Below are positions 8,715 to 17,411 of a DNA stretch of 64,000 bases, piece by piece. The notes under the pieces were generated by a model, which was given only the letters and a program-made list of their open reading frames with translations, had not been told where the DNA came from and did no database searches. Numbering within the stretch: position 1 is the stretch's first letter; each line of letters begins with the position of its first letter. The stretch is taken from the NCBI RefSeq assembly GCF_016804325.1, contig NZ_CP043627.1, forward strand, positions 2,617,001 to 2,681,000, in the 5' to 3' direction. The position numbers and the translations under genes are program-made. The DNA comes from Methylobacterium aquaticum (GTDB lineage Bacteria > Pseudomonadota > Alphaproteobacteria > Rhizobiales > Beijerinckiaceae).

Positions 8715-9787
8715 GCCGCCTCCGGAGATTCCTGCGGGGCCGCCTCGGTGACGAGGACGAGGATACGGCTGTCCCGGTCGATGCGGAATTCCGCCGCCCG
8801 GGCCGGGTCGGCGAGCACGGCCAGCAGGCCGGCGAGGCCCGCGGCACCCGACGGCGTCGTCGCGGGGCCGCCCGCCTCGGCGAGAAGGGTAGGGGCCCGC
8901 ATCAGTTCCGCCTCGGTCACGGTCGCGACCCTGGCGCCGTGGCGCGCCAGGGCCGCGAGGGCCGGGGCGCTGGCCTCGCCGCAGGACAGCATCTCGGCGG
9001 CGGTGTGGAGATCGCCCGGCACCCGGACCGGGCGGCCGGCGGCCAGTGCCGGGGCGAGGCAGGCCGCCTGCTCGGGCTCCACCGCCACGACGAGGCCCGG
9101 GGGGCTGAGCCAGCCGGCCAGGCCCTCGGCCATCGCGGCGGCCAGCCCCCCGACGCCGGCCTGGACGAACAGGTGGGTCGGACGGTCCTCGGCCTGGTCG
9201 CGGATCTCCGCCGCCATCACGCCGTAGCCGGCCATCACGTCCCGGACGACCGGATCGTTGGGATCGTCGGTGGTGTCGGCGATCAGCAGGCCGGCAGAAT
9301 CGCGGGACGATGCGGCCGCCGCCTCGACGGCATCGTCGTAGGTGCCGGCGATCCGGACGATCCCGGCGCCCTCATCGAGAATGCGCCGCTCCCGCCACGG
9401 CGGCACGCCTGCATGGAGGAAGACCCGGGCCGGAGCCCCGGCGAACCGCGCCGCAGCGGCGACCGCGAGGCCGTGATTGCCGTCGCTGGCGCAGATCAGC
9501 GCCGGCTGCCCGGCGGGCCGCGCGGCGAGGAGATCGGCCGGGCTCGTCCCGGCGGTGCGGGCGAGCGCCATCAGCCCGGCATAGGTGCCGCCGAGCGACT
9601 TGAAGCTGCCGAGCCTGCGGCCGCTCTCGTCCTTGGCGAGGACCTGCGCCACGCCGAGCCGTCGGGCCAGGGCCGGCAGGGTGCAGAGCGGCGTCGGCGC
9701 ATAGGCCGGATCGAGCCCGCGCAGGAAGGCGGCGATCGCCTCGGGCGAGGCCGCGGGGGAAGGGCAGGGGGAGGCGGCGTCGGTCAT
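8711..9787 (-). CDS. diaminopropionate ammonia-lyase-like PLP enzyme
   Basis: The 358-aa fold-type II PLP enzyme has its Schiff-base lysine in LGSFKSLGG (K63), the SDGNHG phosphate-binding loop and a C-terminal alpha/beta domain. The KSLGGTYAG context is typical of DpaL/YgeX 2,3-diaminopropionate ammonia-lyases, which form pyruvate and ammonia. It is about 40 residues shorter than the enterobacterial enzymes, so a related threonine/serine dehydratase activity is possible. It is first in a two-gene operon with the M20 hydrolase and is transcribed away from an Lrp/AsnC regulator 84 bp off. Confidence 0.82.
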   Translation of the reverse strand: MTDAASPCPSPAASPEAIAAFLRGLDPAYAPTPLCTLPALARRLGVAQVLAKDESGRRLGSFKSLGGTYAGLMALARTAGTSPADLLAARPAGQPALICASDGNHGLAVAAAARFAGAPARVFLHAGVPPWRERRILDEGAGIVRIAGTYDDAVEAAAASSRDSAGLLIADTTDDPNDPVVRDVMAGYGVMAAEIRDQAEDRPTHLFVQAGVGGLAAAMAEGLAGWLSPPGLVVAVEPEQAACLAPALAAGRPVRVPGDLHTAAEMLSCGEASAPALAALARHGARVATVTEAELMRAPTLLAEAGGPATTPSGAAGLAGLLAVLADPARAAEFRIDRDSRILVLVTEAAPQESPEAA

Positions 9788-9871
9788 GCCTCGATCATGC
9801 CGGAGACCAGCGCCGGTTGGCGCCGAAACGGTGCTAATCTGTGGCGGTTTTCGCCGTCACCGGGCCCCGCC
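9788..9871. promoter_or_regulatory. divergent promoter region between the lyase operon and the Lrp-family gene
   Basis: Only 84 bp separate the two start codons. Lrp/AsnC regulators usually autoregulate and control the divergent gene, so both promoters and the binding site should lie here. No clear operator sequence can be pinned down by eye. Confidence 0.55.
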
Positions 9872-10327
9872 ATGCCGGAAACCGTCACCCTCGACCACTT
9901 CGACCGCGCCCTCCTCGCCGCGGTCCAGGCCGACAACCTGACACCGGCGCGGGTCCTGGCCGAACGGGTCGGCCTGTCCGAAAGCGCGGTTTTGCGCCGG
10001 CTGCGGCGCTTGCGCCGGGAGGGCGTCATCGTCGCCGACGTGGCGATAGTCGATCCGGCGGTCCTCGGCACGCCGCTCTGCCTGCACGTCCTGGTCTCGC
10101 TGGAGCGCGAGACCTCCGACCGGCTCGACGCCTTCGTGCGGGCCTTGCGCGCGCGGCCCGAGGTGCGGGCGGCGTGGTACGTGACCGGCGAGGCCGATTT
10201 CGTGCTCGAGCTGCGCCTGCCCGGCATGGCGGAGTACGAGGCCTTCACCCGCGCGGTGTTCCACGACGATCCGAACGTGCGTGCGTTCCGCACGCTGGTG
10301 GCGATGCGGCAGGTGATCGGAATCTGA
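9872..10327 (+). CDS. Lrp/AsnC family transcriptional regulator
   Basis: The 151-aa protein has an N-terminal winged helix (LDHFDRALLAAVQADNLTPA, then the recognition helix in LSESAVLRRLRRLRREGVI) and a C-terminal RAM effector domain (about residues 70-145). The ATG is chosen because the homologous domain begins here and the longer frame upstream is only open antisense sequence. The divergent lyase/amidohydrolase operon suggests it senses an amino acid, perhaps 2,3-diaminopropionate or a product of that pathway. It is followed after 21 bp by an epimerase-family gene. Confidence 0.92.
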   Translation: MPETVTLDHFDRALLAAVQADNLTPARVLAERVGLSESAVLRRLRRLRREGVIVADVAIVDPAVLGTPLCLHVLVSLERETSDRLDAFVRALRARPEVRAAWYVTGEADFVLELRLPGMAEYEAFTRAVFHDDPNVRAFRTLVAMRQVIGI

Positions 10328-10348
10328 CGGTCTCGACGGGAGCGTCCC

Positions 10349-11299
10349 ATGCGGGTGCTGGTGCTCGGCGGCACGCAATTCGTGGGGCGGGCGATCGCTG
10401 CGCAGGCCGTCGCCCGCGGCCACGCGGTGACCTGCGCCGCGCGGGGGCTGTCGGGCGAGAGACCACCGGGGACTCGCTTCGTCGCGGTGGACCGCGACCG
10501 GCCGGACGGGCTGGCGGCCCTCGGGCGGGAGACGTTCGACGCGGCGGTGGACGTGGCGCGCGCGCCTCACCAGGTCCGGCGGGCGCTGGCGGCGCTCGAG
10601 GGCCGGGTCGGGCACTGGACCTTCGTGTCGTCGACGAGCGTCTATGCCGATACGGAGACGCCGGGGCAGCGGGCGGAGACGGCGCCGCTCCTCGCACCGG
10701 CGGAGGACGGGCCTTACGGCGCCGCCAAGGTGGCCTGCGAGCGGGTCTTCGGGACGGCCCTGATCTGCCGGGCGGGCCTGATCGTCGGCCCAGGCGACCC
10801 GACCGGGCGGTTCGGCTACTGGATAGCCCGGCTCGCCCGCGGCGGCGAGGTGCTGGCGCCGGCAGCCCCCGAGGACCCGGTGCAGCTGATCGATGGGCGC
10901 GACCTCGCGGCCTGGATCGTCGGCGCGGCAGAGCGCGGCCTCGCCGGGCGGTTCGATGCCGTCGCGCCGGCCTGCACCCGCCGCACCTTCCTCGAACGCT
11001 GCGCCGACGCCCTCGGCTCGGCCTGCACCTATGCGTGGGTGGATCAGGCTTTCCTCGACCGCCACGGTGTCGGGCGCGAGTCGGGCCCGTTCTCCCTACC
11101 GCTCCCGCTGCCGGACACGATAGGCGACGCCTCCCGCGACGTCTCGGCGACCATCGCGGCGGGCCTGACGGTTCGGCCCCTGGAGGAGACCGCCCGCGAC
11201 ACCCTGCACTGGCTGAAGGCAGGGAGCGGTCCGATCACGGGCCTGACGGAGGCAGAAGAAGCGGCGCTCCTCGCCGCATGGCGGGCCGAGCGGGGTTAA
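10349..11299 (+). CDS. NAD-dependent epimerase/dehydratase family protein
   Basis: The 316-aa extended short-chain dehydrogenase has the N-terminal Rossmann motif GGTQFVG (residues 8-14), the SSTSVYAD block and an active-site YGAAKVACE (Y-x3-K). The C-terminal part is the shorter substrate domain of NmrA/isoflavone-reductase-like epimerases. Its place 21 bp after the Lrp gene suggests co-transcription, but no shared pathway is obvious. The substrate is unknown. Confidence 0.85.
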   Translation: MRVLVLGGTQFVGRAIAAQAVARGHAVTCAARGLSGERPPGTRFVAVDRDRPDGLAALGRETFDAAVDVARAPHQVRRALAALEGRVGHWTFVSSTSVYADTETPGQRAETAPLLAPAEDGPYGAAKVACERVFGTALICRAGLIVGPGDPTGRFGYWIARLARGGEVLAPAAPEDPVQLIDGRDLAAWIVGAAERGLAGRFDAVAPACTRRTFLERCADALGSACTYAWVDQAFLDRHGVGRESGPFSLPLPLPDTIGDASRDVSATIAAGLTVRPLEETARDTLHWLKAGSGPITGLTEAEEAALLAAWRAERG

Positions 11300-11336
11300 G
11301 CAGACTTGCGTTGGCAGGCCAACGCTTCGTCCGCTT

Positions 11337-11439
11337 AGAGCACTTCACGATCGCGTTGCAATCGCGAAGCTCTCTAAATCATTGATTTTTGCCGCATTTT
11401 CTACGAAGAACCGGTATCCACTTCGTCGTAAAATGCTCT
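11337..11439. repeat. dispersed palindromic repeat (AGAGCA...TGCTCT type), copy 1
   Basis: The unit starts AGAGCACTTCACGATCGCG and ends with GTATCCACTTCGTCGTAAAATGCTCT, forming an imperfect large palindrome with an inner TACGAAGAACCGGTATCCACTTCGT. A related core (CGAAGCGGATACCGGTTCG) recurs near 61566. It looks like a genus-specific dispersed repeat. Most of the 11300-11568 gap is this element, and no gene is seen there. Confidence 0.65.
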
Positions 11440-11568
11440 ATTTTGTTGTTTTGTCGCAGATTTTTGTCGCAAAACAGGCAGCCACTTTTACGAAATCTGC
11501 TTGGGGTCGGAAGCCAGCCTGTTCGACCGTCGCATGTCGGCTTTCGAACCAACACGTATGGTGGACGG

Positions 11569-12018
11569 CTATAGAGTCCGCCTTAACAACCACTCCCCAT
11601 TTGGCGTCGTTCGACCGACTTCCTCAAAATTCTGGCTCAAGTAGAAATTGAGAGGGCTTTCTGGTCCCAAAATCACGCTCGTTTCGACCGTCGCGAACCC
11701 GCTCGACTTCATTTGCGCCAAGGCAAGCGCCAGTGCATCCCGGCCGTGGCCTCCGGCTTGGTGTCGTCGGTCGATCATCAAGCGCCAGAGGATGACCGTC
11801 CCCGGCGTCTCAGCCTCTCGCCACTGAACAAACCCGATGGGCTGCTCGCTGAGGTAGACTGCGCGGAACACCGCGCTCGGCTCGAAATGCGCTTGAGCGA
11901 TGGAGAGCGCGTTCGACGCAACATAGTCCTTCTGTTCGTCGCGGACCTCCAACGCACATACCGCGCGCACTGTGTCCTTCGTGACCTCACGCAGTTGAAG
12001 GCCCACCATGCTCCTCAT
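11569..12018 (-). CDS. GNAT family N-acetyltransferase
   Basis: The 149-aa protein shows the acetyl-CoA-binding signature of GNAT enzymes in RRHQAGGHGRDAL (R/Q-x-x-G-x-G), preceded by a beta strand (VILWRLMID) and followed by SPLNFYLSQNFEEVG, which is typical of the C-terminal strand-helix. Overall it is closest to the spermine/spermidine acetyltransferase-like (BltD/PaiA) group, from memory. The first ATG is used; a second ATG three codons later is equally good. Its GC content is somewhat lower than its neighbours. It is convergent with the epimerase gene and the acceptor substrate is unknown. Confidence 0.85.
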   Translation of the reverse strand: MRSMVGLQLREVTKDTVRAVCALEVRDEQKDYVASNALSIAQAHFEPSAVFRAVYLSEQPIGFVQWREAETPGTVILWRLMIDRRHQAGGHGRDALALALAQMKSSGFATVETSVILGPESPLNFYLSQNFEEVGRTTPNGEWLLRRTL

Positions 12019-12067
12019 CCGCTTCCCACCCTAAGCAGTCCCTTGATCGAAGGACAGGCGCTCGCCC

Positions 12068-12727
12068 CTACTGCCCCTCCGGCCCATACCCCGCCAGAAA
12101 AACCCGCACCGCCTCCGCCACCCAGTAGGTCGTTTCCGCCTCGGTCGGCGGGTCGCCGACGGAAAAGAGCAGGCGGCGCATCGTGGTGGCGGCGCAGAGA
12201 TCGAAGAAGTGGCGGGCGGCGAGGTCGGTGTCCATCGCGCGCAGGCGGCCGGCGGCCACCTGGGCGTCGAGATAGGCGCGCAGGCGCGTGCGGCCGAGCA
12301 GCGGTCCCGCCTCGTAGAAGGCCCGGCCGAAGCGCGGGAATTTCTCCGCCGCGCCGATCACCATCCGCACCGAGGCGATGTGGTCGGGCCGCACCATCGC
12401 CTCCATCAGGCTGGTGCCGAGGCGGCGCAGGACGGCGGCGATGTCGGGGTCGTCGTGGTCGAGGCGGCAGATGTTCTCGGCGAGGCTCCGCTTCTCCTCG
12501 ACCGTCAGCGCCTCGAACAAGGCCTCCTTGCTCTCGAAATAGACGTAGAGCGTGCCCTTCGAGACGCCCGCCGCCTTGGCGATCGCCCCCATGCTGGCGC
12601 CGTCGAAGCCGCTGGCGAGAAAGACCTCGCGGGCCCCGTCCAGGATCTGGCGGCGCTTCTCGGTATCGGCGGGGGAGGGCTTAACGGGGCGTCGCTCATC
12701 GGGGTGCCATGGGGGCCTGAAGCCCAA
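12068..12727 (-). CDS. TetR/AcrR family repressor of the adjacent efflux genes
   Basis: The regulator has a classic TetR N-terminal domain (RRQILDGAREVFLASGFDGASMGAIAKAAGVSKGTLYVYF, helix-turn-helix in IAKAAGVSKGTLYVYF) and an effector domain with the C-terminal helix pattern of the AcrR C-terminal family. No ATG or GTG lies just ahead of the DNA-binding domain, so a TTG is proposed as the start (219 aa). A much longer frame extends upstream but would run through the operator. It is divergent from emrA/emrB-like genes and probably represses both units through the palindrome between them. The drug or metabolite sensed is unknown. Confidence 0.85.
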   Translation of the reverse strand: MGFRPPWHPDERRPVKPSPADTEKRRQILDGAREVFLASGFDGASMGAIAKAAGVSKGTLYVYFESKEALFEALTVEEKRSLAENICRLDHDDPDIAAVLRRLGTSLMEAMVRPDHIASVRMVIGAAEKFPRFGRAFYEAGPLLGRTRLRAYLDAQVAAGRLRAMDTDLAARHFFDLCAATTMRRLLFSVGDPPTEAETTYWVAEAVRVFLAGYGPEGQ

Positions 12728-12795
12728 TGTGGGGGGTGCCGCCGCGGCGATCAATCGGGCCTGCGATCGAGCGTGTGCGGCGCACACAGGATCGA

Positions 12796-12816
12796 TTGAC
12801 CGAACGGTTCGGTCAA
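12796..12816. promoter_or_regulatory. TetR-type palindromic operator
   Basis: Two perfect 10-bp arms, TTGACCGAAC and GTTCGGTCAA, flank one central G. This is the size and symmetry of TetR-family operators. It lies between the tetR-like gene and the divergent emrA-like gene, so one site can control both. TTGACC could double as a -35 box. Confidence 0.85.
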
Positions 12817-12897
12817 CGTAGTATCGCGGTCGTTCGAGAGCCGTCAACCGCTTCGGGGGATGGTGGCGGGGCGATCCCCGAGGACGGGTGACAGACG

Positions 12898-14148
12898 ATG
12901 GCGTTCCGAGACGATTACGCGCAGGGCCGGCCCGCCGGCGAGGCGGCCGGCAAGGCCGCGCCGGCGATGGAGAGGGCCGCCCCCCAGGCGGCGGCACCGG
13001 CCGCCGCGGCTCCGCCCGTGAAGCGCAAGCGCCCCTTGCGCCGCCTGATCCTGCTCGCGCTCGTCGCCGGCGGCGGCGCCTACGGCGCCTATGCCGGCCA
13101 CGAATGGTGGACGACCGGCCGCTTCTTCGTCACCACCGACGACGCCTACGTCCAGGCCGACATCTCGACGCTGGCCGCCAAGGTCTCGGGCTACCTCGAG
13201 GCGGTGCCGGTGGTGAACGGCCAGGCGGTCAAGGCCGGCGACGTCATCGCGCGGATCGAGGACGGCGATTACCGCCTGGCGCTGAAGGCCGCCGAGGACA
13301 AGCTGGCGACGCAAGGCAGCGTCATCGCCCGCATCGCCCGCCAGGCCGAGGCCGCCCGGGCCCAGGTGCTCCAGGGCCAGGCCCAGATCGACGCCGCCAA
13401 GGCCGACCAGGTGAGGGCCGCCGCCGATTACCAGCGCCAGCAGCAGCTCGCGCAATCCGAATTCGCCGCCAAGTCGCGCCTGGAGCAGTCCCGGGCCGAT
13501 CGCGACCGGTCGGACGCCACCGTGAAGGGCGCCGAGGCCAACCTGATCGCGCTCCAGGCCAACGTCGCGGTGCTGGAGGCGCAGACGAAGGAAGCCGAGA
13601 ACCTCGCCGCCGAGTTGCGCACCGCCGTCGACCGCGCCAAGCGCGACCTGACCTTCACGGTGCTCCGCGCGCCCTTCGACGGGGTGATCGGCAACAAGGC
13701 GACGGAGGCCGGCGCCTATGTCGGGCCGGGCTCGCGCATCGCCGCGCTGGTGCCGCTCCAGAGCGCCCGGGTCGACGCCAACTTCAAGGAGACCCAGCTC
13801 GGCCGGGTCCGGGTCGGCCAGCCGGTCCACATCCGGGTCGATGCCTGGCCCGACCGCGACATCGTCGGCACCGTCGAGAGCCTGTCGCCGGCCTCCGGCT
13901 CGGTGTTCAGCCTGCTGCCGCCGGACAACGCGACCGGCAACTTCACCAAGATCGTCCAGCGCCTGCCCGTCCGGGTGCGGGTGCCCGAGGCAATCGCCCG
14001 CGAGGGCCTGCTGCGGCCGGGCCTCTCGGTGGTGGTGCGGGTCGATACGCGCGGCCTCGACGAGACGAAGCCCCCGGCCCCGATCGAGCCGCATCAGGCG
14101 GTGTCGGAGGGGAAGACTTCGCCGGCCGTTCGTACGGCGGGGCGGTGA
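12898..14148 (+). CDS. HlyD/EmrA-type membrane fusion protein
   Basis: The 416-aa periplasmic adaptor begins with a cytosolic basic/alanine-rich tail, then one transmembrane segment (about residues 44-66), a biotinyl-lipoyl-like half-motif (about 75-115), a long alpha-helical hairpin rich in Ala, Gln and Lys (about 115-245), the second half-motif (TFTVLRAPFDGVIGN) and a beta-barrel domain. It joins the inner-membrane MFS pump to an outer-membrane channel. The emrB-like gene follows after a 254-bp gap occupied by a palindromic repeat. Regulation is probably through the operator upstream. Confidence 0.92.
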   Translation: MAFRDDYAQGRPAGEAAGKAAPAMERAAPQAAAPAAAAPPVKRKRPLRRLILLALVAGGGAYGAYAGHEWWTTGRFFVTTDDAYVQADISTLAAKVSGYLEAVPVVNGQAVKAGDVIARIEDGDYRLALKAAEDKLATQGSVIARIARQAEAARAQVLQGQAQIDAAKADQVRAAADYQRQQQLAQSEFAAKSRLEQSRADRDRSDATVKGAEANLIALQANVAVLEAQTKEAENLAAELRTAVDRAKRDLTFTVLRAPFDGVIGNKATEAGAYVGPGSRIAALVPLQSARVDANFKETQLGRVRVGQPVHIRVDAWPDRDIVGTVESLSPASGSVFSLLPPDNATGNFTKIVQRLPVRVRVPEAIAREGLLRPGLSVVVRVDTRGLDETKPPAPIEPHQAVSEGKTSPAVRTAGR

Positions 14149-14178
14149 GCCAAAGAAGACAATCGTAGAGCGCGGGAT

Positions 14179-14328
14179 CCCCTCTCCCGTGTGGGAGAGG
14201 GGTAGGGGTGAGGGTGGCTCGGCTTCAGAATAGGTCGCCGAGCGTCGAGCTGCGCAGCTCGACGGTTCAGGATCATTGCGGAAACCGAGCCACCCTCACC
14301 CCGACCCCTCTCCCACTCGGGAGAGGGG
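14179..14328. repeat. long inverted-repeat element between emrA and emrB
   Basis: The left arm (CCCCTCTCCCGTGTGGGAGAGGGG, then TAGGGGTGAGGGTGGCTCGG) and the right arm (CCGAGCCACCCTCACCCCGACCCCTCTCCCACTCGGGAGAGGGG) are near-perfect complements about 45 nt long, each with its own small hairpin. The centre holds GTCGAGCTGCGCAGCTCGAC. It is a dispersed palindromic element dropped into the operon, and its transcript could form a very stable cruciform or hairpin that tunes emrB expression. Confidence 0.8.
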
Positions 14329-14402
14329 AGACGCGCCTTAGCATCGTCAGGTCGAGTCAAACAGACTCTCCCTCAATCTAAAATCCAGCAGGCTTATCCG
14401 AC

Positions 14403-15965
14403 ATGGCCGCGACCCCCGCGCCCGCCGACGCGCCGATCGACCGCCGCCGCATGGTGGCGTTCATCTGCATGGTGTTCGGGATGTTCATGGCGATCCTGGA
14501 CATCCAGATCGTCTCGGCGTCCCTCGCCGAGATCCAGGCCGGCCTCTCGGCCTCGGCCGACGAGATCCCGTGGGTGCAGACGAGCTACCTCATCGCCGAG
14601 GTGATTTCGATCCCGCTCTCGGGCACCCTGTCGCGGGTGCTCTCGACCCGCTGGATGTTCGTGATCTCGGCCGGCGGCTTCACCCTGATGAGCCTGATGT
14701 GCGCCACCTCGTCGACGATCGGCGAGATGATCGTCTGGCGCGCCCTGCAGGGCTTCATCGGCGGCGGCATGATCCCGACGGTGTTCGCCTCGGCCTTCAC
14801 GATCTTCCCGGCCTCGAAGCGCAGCATCGTCTCGCCGATGATCGGGCTCGTCGCGACCCTCGCCCCCACCATCGGCCCGACCGTCGGCGGCTACCTCACC
14901 GACCTGTTCAACTGGCACTGGCTCTTCCTCATCAACATCGTGCCGGGCATCTTCGTCACGGTCTCGACCTACCTGCTGGTCGATTTCGACAAGCCGAACC
15001 TCGACCTGCTCAAGCGCTTCGACTGGGCCGGCCTCGGCCTGATGGCGGCGTTCCTCGGCTGCCTCGAATACGTGCTGGAGGAGGGCCCGACCCACGACTG
15101 GTTCCAGGAGGAGGCGATCTTCGCCGCGGCGATTGTCTGCGCCGTCGCCTGCATCGGCTTCTTCTGGCGGGCGCTCACCGCCGAGCAGCCGATCGTCGAC
15201 CTCAAGGCCTTCTCCGACCGCAACTTCGCCGCCGGCTGCCTGTTCAGCTTCGTCATGGGCATCGGCCTCTACGGCCTGACCTACCTGTATCCGGTCTATC
15301 TCGGCCGGGTCCGCGGCTACTCGGCGCTCCAGATCGGCGAGACGATGTTCGTCTCCGGCCTGTGCATGTTCGCCACCGCTCCCATCGCCGGGCGCCTCTC
15401 GGCCAAGGTCGATCCGCGGATCATGATGGCGATCGGATTCACGGGCTTCGCGGCCGGCACCTGGATCGTCACCGGCATCACCAAGGACTGGGACTTCTAC
15501 GAGTTGCTGTGGCCGCAGGTTTTGCGCGGCTGCTCCTTGATGCTGTGCATGATCCCGATCAACAACATCGCGCTCGGCACCCTGCCGCCGGCCCGGATGA
15601 AGAACGCGTCGGGCCTCTACAACCTCACCCGCAACCTCGGCGGCGCGGTGGGGCTGGCGCTCATCAACACGACGCTCAACGACCGCTGGGACCTGCACCT
15701 CGCCCGCCTGCACGAGCGCTTCACCTGGACCAATCCGATGGTGCTGGAGCGACTCGACAGCATGGCCAAGGGCTTTGCGGGGCTCGCCGGCAACCCGGAC
15801 GCCATGGCGCTCAAGGCGATGATGAACACGGTGCGGATGCAGGGGCTCCTGATGAGCTTCTCCGACGTGTTCCTGATCCTGACCGTGATGTTCGTGCTGA
15901 TGGCCTGCGCCACGCCGATGATCCGCCGGCCGCGGCCCGGCGGGGCGGGGGCGGACGCGCATTGA
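14403..15965 (+). CDS. DHA2-family MFS multidrug exporter (EmrB/QacA type)
   Basis: The 520-aa integral membrane protein has about 14 predicted transmembrane segments, as in the DHA2 (14-TM) drug:proton antiporters. Motifs seen are FMAILDIQIVSASLAEIQAGL in TM1, the WVQTSYLIAEVISIPLSG stretch in TM2, and a GPTVGGYL motif C in TM5. It pairs with the HlyD-type adaptor to expel hydrophobic compounds across both membranes. Expression should be under the divergent TetR-like regulator. Confidence 0.93.
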   Translation: MAATPAPADAPIDRRRMVAFICMVFGMFMAILDIQIVSASLAEIQAGLSASADEIPWVQTSYLIAEVISIPLSGTLSRVLSTRWMFVISAGGFTLMSLMCATSSTIGEMIVWRALQGFIGGGMIPTVFASAFTIFPASKRSIVSPMIGLVATLAPTIGPTVGGYLTDLFNWHWLFLINIVPGIFVTVSTYLLVDFDKPNLDLLKRFDWAGLGLMAAFLGCLEYVLEEGPTHDWFQEEAIFAAAIVCAVACIGFFWRALTAEQPIVDLKAFSDRNFAAGCLFSFVMGIGLYGLTYLYPVYLGRVRGYSALQIGETMFVSGLCMFATAPIAGRLSAKVDPRIMMAIGFTGFAAGTWIVTGITKDWDFYELLWPQVLRGCSLMLCMIPINNIALGTLPPARMKNASGLYNLTRNLGGAVGLALINTTLNDRWDLHLARLHERFTWTNPMVLERLDSMAKGFAGLAGNPDAMALKAMMNTVRMQGLLMSFSDVFLILTVMFVLMACATPMIRRPRPGGAGADAH

Positions 15966-16316
15966 GAGCCGTCCCGTCCACGCAGAAAAACGCCTCCCGC
16001 CGGGACCGGAGAGAGGCGCCAAGTCTGCGACACGTCTCGGGAGGAGATGCGGAGGACCGCCGGGTCGAGGGACGCAACGGACGGTCTCACGCGTGTCGTC
16101 GATGACAATACACGCGGTGTTCGACATCGGACAAGACCCAGCGTCATCGCCATTGGTCCAATGACATCTCGCGGATGAACAGGCCGCCCCGGTCGAGACA
16201 AGGGTCCTGACCGCCGGCCCGGCCCCTGCCGGGCCCCGACCCGGCGGGGCTCTTCCCGGGCAGGGGTTTCCCGGGCTAGATGTCGGGCTCCCGCCCGCCC
16301 GCGCCGCCCGGACGAC
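15966..16316. other. gene-free leader region before the ABC transporter operon
   Basis: No ORF with coding character is visible. A GC-rich inverted repeat (CCCCTGCCGGG at 16223-16233 facing CCCGGGCAGGGG at 16255-16266) lies about 50 bp before the first transporter gene and may form a leader hairpin. The promoter of the transporter operon should be here. Confidence 0.35.
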
Positions 16317-17411
16317 GTGACGACGCCTGCTTCCTCCACGCCCTCGCCCGCGCCCGGCCACCTCCGCTTCGCGGCGGTGTCGAAGCGCTTCGGCTCCCAT
16401 CCCGCCGTCGACAGCGTCGATCTCGACCTCGCGCCCGGCCAGGTGTTCTGCCTGCTCGGGCCGTCCGGCTGCGGCAAGTCCACGCTGCTGCGCCTGGTGG
16501 CCGGCTTCGAGGAACCGAGCGCCGGAACAATCCTCCTCGACGGGCAGGATCTTGCCGGGGTGCCGCCGCACCGGCGGCCGGTCAACATGATGTTCCAGTC
16601 CTACGCCCTGTTTCCGCACAAGGACGTGGCGGGGAACGTCGCCTACGGGCTGGAGCGGGAAGCTTTGGGCAAGGCGGAGGTCGCCGCCCGGGTCGCCGAG
16701 ATGCTGCGCCTGGTCCAGCTCGACGCCCTCGGCCACCGCCGGCCCGACCAGCTCTCCGGCGGCCAGCGCCAGCGGGTGGCGCTCGCCCGGGCTCTCGCCA
16801 AGCGACCCCGGGTGCTGCTCCTCGACGAGCCGCTCGGCGCCCTCGACCGCGCCCTGCGGGAGGAGACGCAAGCCGAGCTGCGGGCGTTGCAGCGCCGGCT
16901 CGGCACCACCTTCGTGGTCGTCACCCACGACCCCGCCGAGGCGATGGTGCTCGCCGACCGCATCGGCGTGATGGCGGCGGGCCGGCTGGTTCAGGTCGGA
17001 CCGGCGGCCGAGCTCTACGAGCGCCCGGCGACGCGCTACGTCGCCGGATTGCTCGGCGACGTGAACCTGATCGAGGGCCGGCTCGGGGAGGGCGGGGCCG
17101 GCGCGGTGCGCGACCTCGACACGCCCTACGGCCGCCTGCGGGCCGTCGACCATCACGGCGCCGGTCCGGCCGGGGCGCCCGGCCTCCTGACGCTCAGGCC
17201 CGAACGGCTTCGGCTCGCCGAAGAGGGTTTGGCCGGCACCCTTCTCGACGCGACCTATCTCGGAGAAAAAATCCTCTACCGGGTCGGCCTCGCCGACGGG
17301 CGGGTGTTGCGCGCCTCGGGGCCGCCCGGGGCGGGTCCGGCCGTCGGCGCCCCGGTGCATCTCGCCTTCGCGCCGGACGATGCCTCGCTGCTGCCGGCGG
17401 ATTCCGCATGA
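16317..17411 (+). CDS. ABC transporter ATP-binding protein, polyamine (PotA/PotG) type
   Basis: The 364-aa ATPase carries Walker A GPSGCGKS (residues 48-55), the Q-loop in MFQSYALFPH, the ABC signature LSGGQRQRVALARAL, Walker B LLLDEP and the H-loop HDPAEAM, followed by a C-terminal TOBE domain (about 275-360). These features and the length match PotA/PotG of spermidine/putrescine importers. The GTG start is taken because the conserved N-terminus begins shortly after. It overlaps the first permease gene by 4 bp (ATGA). No substrate-binding protein gene accompanies the operon. Confidence 0.92.
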   Translation: MTTPASSTPSPAPGHLRFAAVSKRFGSHPAVDSVDLDLAPGQVFCLLGPSGCGKSTLLRLVAGFEEPSAGTILLDGQDLAGVPPHRRPVNMMFQSYALFPHKDVAGNVAYGLEREALGKAEVAARVAEMLRLVQLDALGHRRPDQLSGGQRQRVALARALAKRPRVLLLDEPLGALDRALREETQAELRALQRRLGTTFVVVTHDPAEAMVLADRIGVMAAGRLVQVGPAAELYERPATRYVAGLLGDVNLIEGRLGEGGAGAVRDLDTPYGRLRAVDHHGAGPAGAPGLLTLRPERLRLAEEGLAGTLLDATYLGEKILYRVGLADGRVLRASGPPGAGPAVGAPVHLAFAPDDASLLPADSA

